A stretch of DNA of 19,131 bases from Candidatus Falkowbacteria bacterium CG10_big_fil_rev_8_21_14_0_10_44_15. Its GTDB lineage: Bacteria > Patescibacteriota > Patescibacteriia > Patescibacteriales > XYC2-FULL-47-12. The notes beneath the pieces are model-generated. The model was not told the origin of the DNA. It did no database searches and was given only the letters and a program-made list of their open reading frames with translations. The position numbers were made by a program, and so were the translations under genes. The stretch spans positions 8,184 to 27,314 of the forward strand of contig PFAT01000050.1 of NCBI GenBank assembly GCA_002773575.1, given 5' to 3'. Positions 13,088 to 19,131 of the stretch are shown one piece after another (within the stretch, counting starts at the first letter, position 1; each line of letters begins with the position of its first letter).

Positions 13088-14227
13088 ATGGCAAGCTCTC
13101 GACCAATCAGCATTTACCGCAAAATCGCTATTACTTTTATCGTCTTGACTTTGCTCTTAGCGGCGGTGGTAGTGTACTTTTCAATCGTCAGCGTTAAAAT
13201 CGTTATTATTCCCAACAAAGAGCGGACAGCCGCTAACTTTTTAGCTACCGTTAAAGACGCCAAAAGCCAGGCGAGCCCGAGCGGCGCCGTGATTAACGGT
13301 TTAGTGGAAAAAATTTCCCTGTCAGCGGAAGAATCCTTTGGCGCTCTGGGCAAAGAAGTCAACAGCGCCGAAGTAGTCGGCACCGTCACTATTTATAATA
13401 AAACTAACAGCGACCAGCCGCTGATTAAAACCACGCGCCTGCTTTCTCCCGATGACAAACTTTTTCGCTTAAAGCAGACGGTGCGCGTGCCGGCTAACTC
13501 TCAACTAGACAAAGTGGAAGTGTACGCCGACCAAGCGGCTAAAGAAATGGCGATTGCGCCGACCAAATTTATCATTCCCGGACTAAATAAAACAAAGCAA
13601 GATTTAATTTACGCCGAAAGCGCTTCCCCCTTTGAATACCGAGAATTAGGCGAAACTTTAATTTCGGCCGAAGACTTGCAAAAAGCCAAAGAGAGTCTAA
13701 CCAAGCAATTAGCCGATAAGTTGCAAGCCATGACGGCAGCGCCAAAATACCAAAATTACGACAACGCCATCTCTAAAGTTAACGAGAACGCGATTATTTT
13801 TAATACGGCGGCTAAGTTAGGGGATAAAGTAGAAGAGTTTAAAATGTCCGCGGCGACGGAGGCGGCGATAGTGGCCTTTAACACGAACGAAGTGGCGGAA
13901 CTGGCCAGGCAAAAAGTGGCGGCCAGTTTGCCGGACGACAAGCAGCTGGAAAGTTTTGATAAAAATAATTTTCAGTACGGCGTTGATAAGTACGACGTAA
14001 ATCGAGGCACGGCCGACCTAAAGATTGAAGTAGCGGCGCAAATGGTGCTGAAAGAAGGCACCGAAATTATTAAAGCCGACCGCTTAATAGGTTTAAATCG
14101 GCAGCAATTAGACGATTATTTGTCTTCCCTGCGCGAAGTGGCCGGCTATGAAGTGAAATTTACTCCTAACTGGATAAATAAGGTGCCGAGCTTGCTTGAC
14201 CACATCAAAGTGGAAGTAGCGAAATAG
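13088..14227 (+). CDS. Membrane-anchored extracellular protein, baseplate-J-like repeat style
   Basis: The 379-aa product has a short basic N-terminus, one transmembrane helix (about 12-33) and a long exported part. The segment VVGTVTIYNKTNSDQPLIKTTRLLSPDDKLFRLKQTVRVPA, then VEVYADQ and IAPTKFIIPGL, matches a pattern I associate with Patescibacteria proteins often labelled baseplate J-like. In this family the beta-rich domain is thought to sit outside the membrane, but no phage or injection genes are near, so a tail-related role is not supported. The start at 13088 follows a promoter by about 40 bases, without a clear Shine-Dalgarno. thrS begins 4 bases after its stop, so the two are almost certainly one transcript. 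Confidence 0.6.
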   Translation: MASSRPISIYRKIAITFIVLTLLLAAVVVYFSIVSVKIVIIPNKERTAANFLATVKDAKSQASPSGAVINGLVEKISLSAEESFGALGKEVNSAEVVGTVTIYNKTNSDQPLIKTTRLLSPDDKLFRLKQTVRVPANSQLDKVEVYADQAAKEMAIAPTKFIIPGLNKTKQDLIYAESASPFEYRELGETLISAEDLQKAKESLTKQLADKLQAMTAAPKYQNYDNAISKVNENAIIFNTAAKLGDKVEEFKMSAATEAAIVAFNTNEVAELARQKVAASLPDDKQLESFDKNNFQYGVDKYDVNRGTADLKIEVAAQMVLKEGTEIIKADRLIGLNRQQLDDYLSSLREVAGYEVKFTPNWINKVPSLLDHIKVEVAK

Positions 14228-14231
14228 GATT

Positions 14232-15995
14232 ATGCCTAAAAAAATTACCCCGCAAAGTTTGGAAGCGATGCGCCACTCACTGGCGCACGTATTGATGCAG
14301 GCGCTGGAGCGTTTGTATGGCGCAATCCCCGGAGTCGGGCCGGAGATTGATAACGGCTTTTACCATGATTTTGACACTAAGCATCAGGTGGCAGAGGCCG
14401 ATTTGCCGACCATTGAAGCAGAGATGAAAAAAATTATTAAAGATAATTTAGCCGTCAAAAAAAAGACGATGCCTATTGCCGCCGGCATTAAATTGCTGCG
14501 GGCGAAAAAATATCAGTACACGCTGGCATTGGCGCAAGATTTAAAAACTGAAGGCGCAACCGAAATATCTTTCTACGAACAGGGCGATTTCATTAATATG
14601 TGCAAGGGTCCGCATGTCAGTTCAACCGGCGATATCAATGCGGCGGCTTTTAAATTAACCAAAATCGCCGGCGCCTATTGGAAGGGAGACGAAAAAAATA
14701 AAATGATCCAGCGCATTTACGGCGTCGCGTTTGCGTCCAAAAAAGAGTTGGACGAACATTTGGCGATGCTCGCGGAAGCGGCCAAGCGCGACCACCGCAA
14801 AATAGGAAAAGAGCAGGAAATTTTTTACATTGATGAACTGGTGGGCAAGGGCTTGCCAATTTGGCTGCCCAACGGCACTATTATTAAAGATGAGATAGAA
14901 AAATTTGCCAAAGAAATGGAAAATAAATACGGCTATAGCCGCGTTTCTACCCCTCATGTCGCTAAAAAAGAATTGTACCTGACTTCCGGGCACTTGCCGT
15001 ACTATGAGTATGATATGTACCCGGCCATGGAGATGGACGACGGCACCTACTATCTCAAGGCCATGAATTGCCCGCACCATCACTTGATTTACAAATCAAA
15101 GCCGCGCAGTTACCGCGAGTTGCCGGTACGGCTGGCGGAGTACGGCACGGTCTACCGCAATGAGCTCTCGGGCACTTTAGCGGGCTTACTGCGCGTGCGT
15201 TCGCTGCAGATGAACGACGCCCATATTTATTGCCGCCCCGACCAACTGCAGCAGGAAATAAAAAGCGTGTTGGAATTAATTTTATATTATTTTAAAGTTT
15301 TTGGGTTTAAAAAGTATCGGTTTCGGCTTTCCAAATGGAATCCCAAGCGCGGAGACAAATATATTGCGGAACCGGCTAATTGGGAATTTGCCGAAAAAAT
15401 TTTGCGGGCAGTATTACGGGAGAGTAAGGTGGAATTTACGGAGGCGGAAGACGAAGCGGCTTTTTACGGCCCAAAAATTGACGTCCAATTCACTTCCATT
15501 ATCGGTCGCGAAGAAACCATGTCTACCATCCAACTTGATTTTGCCGCTAAATCAAGGTTTAATTTGGCTTATATTGATGCTAAGGGCAAAGAAAACAACG
15601 AGGTTTTTGTCATCCATCGCGCGCCTTTGTCAATTCATGAGCGCTTGATGGCGTTTTTAATCGAGCATTATGCCGGCAACTGGCCGGTTTGGCTGGCGCC
15701 GGCGCAAGTTAAATTAGTGGCGGTCGGCGAAAAACACGTTTCTCATTGCGAGCGACTAGCCGTTGAATTGCGTGCCCATAACATCCGCGCGGAAGTTGAC
15801 GCTAGCGACGAAACCGTCGGCAATAAAATCCGCAAAGCGGTGGCGGAAAAAGTGCCGTATATGCTCGTCATTGGCGATAAAGAAATGAACAGCAACCAAT
15901 TAAATGTACGGGACAGAGGCAGTAAAGAAACAAGGAACATTGAAAAGGGAAAATTTATAGAGGAGGTGCTGGAGAAAGTAAGAAGTAAAAAGTGA
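14232..15995 (+). CDS. thrS: Threonine-tRNA ligase lacking the TGS domain
   Basis: ThrRS charges tRNA(Thr). At 587 aa it is shorter than the usual ~640 because the N-terminal TGS domain is absent: the editing domain begins almost at once. Editing residues are present (His15, His19 in HSLAH; Cys124, His128 in CKGPH), so hydrolysis of Ser-tRNA(Thr) should be retained. The catalytic core has motif 2 TVYRNELSGTLAGLLRVRS (306-324), the zinc ligands Cys280, His331 and His462, and motif 3 HERLMAFLIEHYAG with Arg471. The anticodon-binding domain follows from about 488. It is 4 bases behind the 13088 gene. The terminal KVRSKK and the TGA come from an AGTAAAAAGTGA microrepeat. Confidence 0.96.
   Translation: MPKKITPQSLEAMRHSLAHVLMQALERLYGAIPGVGPEIDNGFYHDFDTKHQVAEADLPTIEAEMKKIIKDNLAVKKKTMPIAAGIKLLRAKKYQYTLALAQDLKTEGATEISFYEQGDFINMCKGPHVSSTGDINAAAFKLTKIAGAYWKGDEKNKMIQRIYGVAFASKKELDEHLAMLAEAAKRDHRKIGKEQEIFYIDELVGKGLPIWLPNGTIIKDEIEKFAKEMENKYGYSRVSTPHVAKKELYLTSGHLPYYEYDMYPAMEMDDGTYYLKAMNCPHHHLIYKSKPRSYRELPVRLAEYGTVYRNELSGTLAGLLRVRSLQMNDAHIYCRPDQLQQEIKSVLELILYYFKVFGFKKYRFRLSKWNPKRGDKYIAEPANWEFAEKILRAVLRESKVEFTEAEDEAAFYGPKIDVQFTSIIGREETMSTIQLDFAAKSRFNLAYIDAKGKENNEVFVIHRAPLSIHERLMAFLIEHYAGNWPVWLAPAQVKLVAVGEKHVSHCERLAVELRAHNIRAEVDASDETVGNKIRKAVAEKVPYMLVIGDKEMNSNQLNVRDRGSKETRNIEKGKFIEEVLEKVRSKK
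15975..15995 (+). repeat. AGTAAAAAGTGA microrepeat supplying the thrS stop
   Basis: AAAGTAAGAAGTAAAAAGTG and a final A cover the last seven codons of thrS. The same string type ends the 8877 gene and follows dnaE. Confidence 0.6.
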
Positions 15996-16049
15996 AGCAG
16001 CATCTAAGTTGAAAGAAAAATACAACAAGTTTTTAAATTTTTTATTTTA

Positions 16050-16058
16050 TGTTATACT
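16050..16058 (+). promoter_or_regulatory. Candidate extended -10 promoter
   Basis: TGTTATACT is an extended -10 element (TG at 16050-16051, TATACT at 16053-16058). The -35 region, TTTTTA at 16030-16035, is poor. It lies about 48 bases before the 16106 gene. AAGTTGAAAG (16006-16015) and CTTTCAACTT (16075-16084) flank it as a perfect 10-bp inverted repeat. Confidence 0.5.
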
Positions 16059-16105
16059 GTATTTGAACTTTTTACTTTCAACTTGATAACTTTTAACTTG
16101 TTCAT

Positions 16106-16738
16106 ATGCCTATTGATGAAAAAAAACTTTTTCAAAAACTAAAAGATAAAGATCGCGAAATTAATGAATTAAAGCAGCTGTTAGCCGAAGCGGAGCACGA
16201 AATTAAAGAGTTGAATGATTTTCACGGCTTTCAGCGGCCGCGCCCCAGTATTTTAGAAAGCGCTTGGTTAAATAAGCTGATTAAACGGACCGCTTTTTTG
16301 CTAATTATAGTGGTGATAATTTTTATCGGCATTTATCCTTGGTTGTTTAAAGATAAAATTTTAGGCGGTAAAGACAACGGGCAGCCGGCAGCGGCCGATA
16401 AAACCGACAGTCAGAGCGATAGCCCCGCCGCCGTTGTTGACCAGCCGTCCGCTAACCAACCAGCGACTACCACGCCTGCTTCGCCGCCGGAGAGCGAGCA
16501 GGCGGCTGCCGGACAAAACGTTTCTAAGCCGTCCCAGCTCTTAATAGTAAAATCAGATTTAGGCTGGCTGAATGTCCGCACCGAACCGAGCGTGGAAACA
16601 GGAAAAATTATTAAGAAAATAAATAGCGACGAGGAGGTAGAATGGCTGGAAAAAACTGATAATAATTGGTACAAAGTAAAGCTGGACCAACAAGGGCATA
16701 CGGGGTATGTGTCCGGAGAATATGTGGAAGTAAAGTAA
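16106..16738 (+). CDS. Membrane-anchored SH3b-domain protein
   Basis: The 210-aa product has an N-terminal coiled coil rich in Lys/Glu (about 5-38, KLKDKDREINELKQLLAEAEHEIKEL), a transmembrane helix (62-81), a disordered Pro/Ala/Ser/Gln linker (90-143) and a C-terminal SH3b domain (144-210). The SH3b signature is clear: WLNVRTEPSVETGKIIKKI, then WYKVKLDQQGHTGYVSGEYVEV. The topology places the SH3b domain outside the membrane, where this fold usually binds peptidoglycan or cell-wall peptides. It is bounded by its own candidate promoter and a terminator at 16766-16793, so it is probably monocistronic. Confidence 0.85.
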   Translation: MPIDEKKLFQKLKDKDREINELKQLLAEAEHEIKELNDFHGFQRPRPSILESAWLNKLIKRTAFLLIIVVIIFIGIYPWLFKDKILGGKDNGQPAAADKTDSQSDSPAAVVDQPSANQPATTTPASPPESEQAAAGQNVSKPSQLLIVKSDLGWLNVRTEPSVETGKIIKKINSDEEVEWLEKTDNNWYKVKLDQQGHTGYVSGEYVEVK

Positions 16739-16765
16739 AAAAAATCATTAAAACATAAAAACAAT

Positions 16766-16793
16766 AAAGACGGTTTTAGATAGCCGTCTTTTT
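16766..16793 (+). terminator. Rho-independent terminator before miaA
   Basis: AAAGACGG (16766-16773) and CCGTCTTT (16784-16791) form a perfect 8-bp stem with a 10-base loop, ending in five T. It closes the SH3b gene transcript. Confidence 0.88.
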
Positions 16794-16829
16794 GTTGATA
16801 ATTTAATAGAGATGTGATAGGGTTTTTAT

Positions 16830-17840
16830 ATGAAAAATAAAAACAATAACAAACTTTTGGTGATTTTAGGGCCGACGGCTGCGGGAAAAACCAAGCTGGC
16901 GGTTAAGCTGGCGCATAAATTTAACGGCGAAATCGTCAGCGCGGACAGCCGTCAGGTTTACCGCGGCATGGATGTGGGGACGGGGAAAGATTTGCAAGAC
17001 TACGTCTTGCCAGTCAGAAAGTCCATAAAGTCAAAAGTCCATAAAGTCAATACAGCAAAGATTCCACATCACTGCATTGATGTGGCGTCGCCTAAAACCG
17101 AGTTTAATCTTGCTAAATACGTAAAATTGGCGCATCGGGCTATTAGTGATATCCAGCGCAAGGGGAAACTACCGATTCTGGTTGGCGGCACCGGGCTGTA
17201 CGCGCAGGCGGTGGTGGAGGGCTATAATTTAGGCGGGGCACACCCCCACACCATTAAGGGTGTGGGGGTAAAGCCGGATAAAAAGTTGCGCGCGAGTTTA
17301 GCCAAAAAATCGGTCGCTGAACTGCGTAAAATACTGAAAAAATTAGATCCGCAGTCTAAAACAAAGTTAGACAATAAACGTTATTTAATCCGCTACATTG
17401 AGATGGTAAAACAAACAAAATTGCCGCTAAAAAAATTATTAACTGCGAGCGATAGCAATTATGATTGTTTAATTTTAGGAATTAATTTGCCGCGCGCAGA
17501 AATTGTCAAACTCATTGACAAGCGCTTAATTGAGCGCATTGAAAAACAAGGTATGATTGAAGAAGTTGAAAAATTACATAAAGCAGGCGTGAGCTGGAAA
17601 AGATTGGAAAGTTTTGGTTTGGAGTATAAATTTGTCAGCCAGTATTTGCGAGGGAGAGCGGATAAAGACGAGATGATCGTTAAATTATCTATCGCCATCC
17701 ATCAATTTGCCAAGCGGCAAATGACTTGGTGGCGGCGCTGGGAGCGGCAGGGGAGAGAGATAAGATGGATAGATAACTATAAAATAGCAAAAGAATTAAT
17801 TAAACATTGGTTAAAAAAATCAACGGGTTCAAATATGTGA
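16830..17840 (+). CDS. miaA: tRNA dimethylallyltransferase with in-frame repeat insertions
   Basis: MiaA transfers a dimethylallyl group to A37 of tRNAs reading UNN codons. The 336-aa product has the P-loop GPTAAGKT (14-21), SADSRQVYRGMDVGTGK, HHCIDVASPKTEFNL, LVGGTGLYAQAVVEGY, and the helical LGINLPRAEIVKLIDKRL and MIEEVEKLHKAGV regions. Two insertions interrupt the conserved order: residues about 62-74, encoded by a 16-bp tandem repeat, and 136-148, encoded by a perfect palindrome. Both lie at surface-loop positions and keep frame. The final STGSNM and stop fall within the terminator of the convergent gene. The start at 16830 lacks a good Shine-Dalgarno, but no other start keeps the P-loop. 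Confidence 0.95.
   Translation: MKNKNNNKLLVILGPTAAGKTKLAVKLAHKFNGEIVSADSRQVYRGMDVGTGKDLQDYVLPVRKSIKSKVHKVNTAKIPHHCIDVASPKTEFNLAKYVKLAHRAISDIQRKGKLPILVGGTGLYAQAVVEGYNLGGAHPHTIKGVGVKPDKKLRASLAKKSVAELRKILKKLDPQSKTKLDNKRYLIRYIEMVKQTKLPLKKLLTASDSNYDCLILGINLPRAEIVKLIDKRLIERIEKQGMIEEVEKLHKAGVSWKRLESFGLEYKFVSQYLRGRADKDEMIVKLSIAIHQFAKRQMTWWRRWERQGREIRWIDNYKIAKELIKHWLKKSTGSNM
17018..17049 (+). repeat. 16-bp perfect tandem duplication in miaA
   Basis: AAAGTCCATAAAGTCA occurs twice in direct succession (17018-17033 and 17034-17049). Each half is itself a near-duplicate of AAAGTC. It encodes the basic stretch RKSIKSKVHKVN before HHCIDV. Confidence 0.85.
17242..17269 (+). repeat. In-frame perfect palindrome in miaA, CCCCCACACC class
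   Basis: ACCCCCACACC (17242-17252) and GGTGTGGGGGT (17259-17269) form an 11-bp perfect stem around ATTAAG. The same word is the stem of the intergenic palindrome at 2018-2045. It encodes about residues 137-147 (AHPHTIKGVGV). Confidence 0.88.
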
Positions 17841-17847
17841 ACCCGTT
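17813..17847 (-). terminator. Terminator of the minus-strand gene, overlapping the miaA 3' end
   Basis: AACGGGTTCA (17822-17831) pairs perfectly with TGAACCCGTT (17838-17847). Read on the minus strand, the stem is followed by GA and seven T (17819-17813). On the plus strand only TTT follows the stem, so it mainly serves the minus-strand gene. It lies across the last codons and stop of miaA. Confidence 0.82.
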
Positions 17848-17866
17848 TGGCGCTCTCAAGAAAGGA

Positions 17867-18349
17867 TTATTCGCATTCGTCACATGCCCGGTTGACAATT
17901 TTGCAACGGCCGTCACGTCGCATGTCTTGGATAATGTGGCGCTTGTACGTCTCCCATTTTTTTATTGCCTCGTTCCATACTCGGGAACAGGAGGGACATA
18001 TGGGAAGATCGTAGATGCTAAACTCGGCGATACAACTATGTTCGGTAACTACCGCGCAGACTTGCAGTAGCGGCAATAAACCGTTCTCTCGCAGTTCTGG
18101 CGGTAGCCCGATGCCAATTTTATCATCGGCTAACAAAACTGTTTTCCTCTGTTTGGCGTTTGTCTGCACTTGTTGCCTTTGCGAGTCATTCAATCCCACC
18201 ATCAATACCAGGTCTGTTTCACTTTCCTCATCTTCAGGCAGTACCAGGAAGAAGCAGCCTTTGAGAAAATAAGGCGCTTCTTGATACCCGGCGTCTCGTA
18301 ATTCACCCACAACCGCTACGGAGTCCGCCCCAGGTTTATTAGTTGACAT
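17867..18349 (-). CDS. Unrecognised 160-residue protein with C-terminal CxxC zinc knuckle
   Basis: I do not recognise a family. The start at 18349 is well supported by AAGGAGA just upstream on the minus strand. The N-terminal two thirds is a mixed alpha/beta segment (FFLVLPEDEESETDLVLMVGLND, then KTVLLADDKIGIGLPPELRENGLLPLLQVC). The C-terminus carries Cys118-x2-Cys121 (CPSC) and Cys156-x2-Cys159 (CDEC), with a basic helix between them; together they look like a zinc-binding pair. No signal or membrane segment is present. It is transcribed alone, convergent with miaA, with its own terminator and an upstream palindrome. Base composition is slightly richer in G+C at wobble sites than its neighbours, so recent transfer is possible. 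Confidence 0.72.
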   Translation of the reverse strand: MSTNKPGADSVAVVGELRDAGYQEAPYFLKGCFFLVLPEDEESETDLVLMVGLNDSQRQQVQTNAKQRKTVLLADDKIGIGLPPELRENGLLPLLQVCAVVTEHSCIAEFSIYDLPICPSCSRVWNEAIKKWETYKRHIIQDMRRDGRCKIVNRACDECE

Positions 18350-18381
18350 TTATATTCTCCTTCCTCAACCTGCATTTATTT

Positions 18382-18412
18382 ATATAAAACCAGCCATTGG
18401 CTGGATTTATAT
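18382..18412. promoter_or_regulatory. 31-bp palindrome upstream of the minus-strand gene
   Basis: ATATAAA-A-CCAGCCA (18382-18396), a central T, then TGGCTGG-A-TTTATAT (18398-18412) is symmetrical except for one A/A pair. It lies 33-63 bases before the start at 18349, within the likely promoter or 5' leader. It may be an operator or a leader hairpin; the TATAAA at its outer edge could double as a -10 on the minus strand. Confidence 0.6.
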
Positions 18413-18441
18413 CGTTTTAAAGAGCTTACAATGAACTACTT

Positions 18442-18478
18442 AAAAAAATACCCCTCCGTTTAGGAGAGGTATTTTTTT
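18442..18478. terminator. Bidirectional rho-independent terminator
   Basis: Seven A, TACC, C, CTCC, loop GTTTA, GGAG, A, GGTA, seven T: a long stem with one C/A mismatch and T-runs in both directions. On the minus strand it can stop gatB read-through before the 18349 gene. Confidence 0.85.
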
Positions 18479-18750
18479 GAATAGCCATTCAAGGGAAAAA
18501 ATAAAACAGCACGATTTTTGTTGTTTATTCTATGGTAGTGGTTTTGTTTTTTTCGGTTCATAGCTTCTGCTTCTTATTCTAAGGCATCAGCGGCTATTCT
18601 GTCAAACACAGTTTTTTTATCTAATATTAAACAAAATTTTTGATTGTGTATAAGTAGTTCAATCAGCTTTAATACCGGCCTTATTAAGTTAGCGAACCAT
18701 TAATACGAACGCGCTATGCGGACTTAACACTTTCTGCAACTATACTAAAG
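18479..18750. other. Non-coding spacer between the minus-strand gene and gatB
   Basis: I see no credible gene, tRNA or CRISPR here. The spacer is T-rich on the plus strand (18536-18620) and contains a weak GATTG...CAATC pairing near 18644-18665. It contains repeat copy B at 18688-18727. Confidence 0.6.
18688..18727 (-). repeat. 40-bp intergenic repeat, copy B
   Basis: On the minus strand it reads TTAAGTCCG, 9 variable bases, then TTCGTATTAA-T-GGTTCGC-T-AAC, matching copy A at 1539-1578. It begins 23 bases beyond the gatB stop and runs in the same direction as gatB. Confidence 0.7.
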
Positions 18751-19131
18751 TTACTCACTTAATATTTTTAGTAATAACTCCTGCGCTTTTTGCGGGTTGG
18801 CTTTGCCCCTGCTCGCGGCCATTACCTTGCCAACCAAAAATTGCAAAGCATTTTGTTTGCCGGCCTTATATTCAGCAACCGCTTTTTCATTGCCGGAGAT
18901 AACTTTAGTAACAACACCTTTCAATTCGCTTGCGTCTTCCATTTGCGCTAATCCTTTTGCCTCCATAATGTTTGACGGGTCGCCGCCGCGCGCAAACATT
19001 TCTTTAAAGATAATTTGGGCGGCAGTGGAGTTTACTTTGTCGCCGTAAACGAGCGCGATAAACTCGCCAAAATTCTCCGGCGTTATTTTTAGTTTGGCGA
19101 TGTCAGTTTTAGTGGCGTTGAAATATTTAAA
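18751..19131 (-). CDS. gatB: Asp/Glu-tRNA(Asn/Gln) amidotransferase subunit B, 3' end only
   Basis: The minus-strand frame is open to the window edge and ends in TAA at 18751-18753, giving the last 126 residues. They match the GatB/YqeY-type C-terminal domain: NSTAAQIIFKEMFARGGDP, IMEAKGLAQMEDASELKGVV, then the signature AVAEYKAGKQNALQFLVGKVMAASRGKANPQKAQELLLKIL. This domain contacts the misacylated tRNA in GatCAB, which converts Glu-tRNA(Gln) and/or Asp-tRNA(Asn) to the amide. The start and the kinase-like catalytic part lie outside the window. Confidence 0.95.
   Translation of the reverse strand, partial: FKYFNATKTDIAKLKITPENFGEFIALVYGDKVNSTAAQIIFKEMFARGGDPSNIMEAKGLAQMEDASELKGVVTKVISGNEKAVAEYKAGKQNALQFLVGKVMAASRGKANPQKAQELLLKILSE

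Noticed and set aside
13088..14227. Phage tail or contractile injection gene cluster
   Set aside because: Only a baseplate-J-like style of sequence is seen in one membrane-anchored protein; no sheath, tube or other baseplate gene is present.
16795..16829. Promoter for miaA (TTGATA...GATAGG)
   Set aside because: Spacing is about 15 bases and the -10 is poor; not strong enough to list.
17822..17847. tRNA T-arm-like GGGTTCAAAT
   Set aside because: It is the arm of a perfect terminator hairpin; no acceptor, D or anticodon arms surround it.
17807..18272. Plus-strand frames opposite the minus-strand zinc-knuckle gene
   Set aside because: The minus-strand frame is longer, has a strong Shine-Dalgarno, a terminator and paired CxxC motifs; the plus frames have none of these.

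Overview
The window reads as a chromosomal piece of a Candidate Phyla Radiation (Patescibacteria/Parcubacteria-like) bacterium. This rests on gene content and style, not on a marker-gene search. The genes are compact and moderately AT-rich. ThrRS lacks its TGS domain, and there is a VirB2-like Cys-rich membrane protein, a DciA-like DUF721 protein and several small membrane proteins without recognisable families. The spacers carry many short palindromic repeats. TGA serves as a normal stop (pheT, thrS, dciA-like neighbourhood), so the TGA=Gly code of Gracilibacteria/SR1 is excluded.

Layout. 1-1902: the 3' part of a UvrD-type helicase with a C-terminal RecB/AddB-like nuclease, then a DciA-like protein. 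1903-2245: a dense nest of palindromes. 2246-3754: a four-helix membrane protein and a VirB2-like protein with an 18-cysteine tail. 3755-4412: a decayed copy of the pheS 5' end followed by a two-gene type II toxin-antitoxin cassette. 4402-8410: pheS, an unrecognised 125-aa gene and pheT. 8432-9161: a repeat and two small membrane proteins, closed by a terminator. 9231-12830: a promoter and dnaE. 12831-13087: repeats and a promoter. 13088-15995: a membrane-anchored protein followed 4 bases later by thrS. 16050-17840: an SH3b membrane protein, a terminator and miaA. 17813-18478 (minus strand): a lone zinc-knuckle protein with its own RBS, terminator and upstream palindrome. 18479-18750: a non-coding spacer with one repeat. 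18751-19131 (minus strand): the 3' end of gatB.

Function. Most of the window is core information processing: tRNA charging (pheS, pheT, thrS, gatB), tRNA modification (miaA), replication and repair (dnaE, helicase-nuclease, dciA-like). Envelope proteins are interspersed.

Two things stand out. First, the toxin-antitoxin cassette lies exactly between a truncated and an intact copy of the pheS start. The toxin stop codon lies inside pheS, and the antitoxin -35 box straddles the remnant junction. Second, palindromic repeats that are normally intergenic also lie in frame inside pheT (four sites) and miaA (one palindrome and one tandem repeat). They add short proline-, glycine- or basic-rich insertions, much as Rickettsia palindromic elements do.
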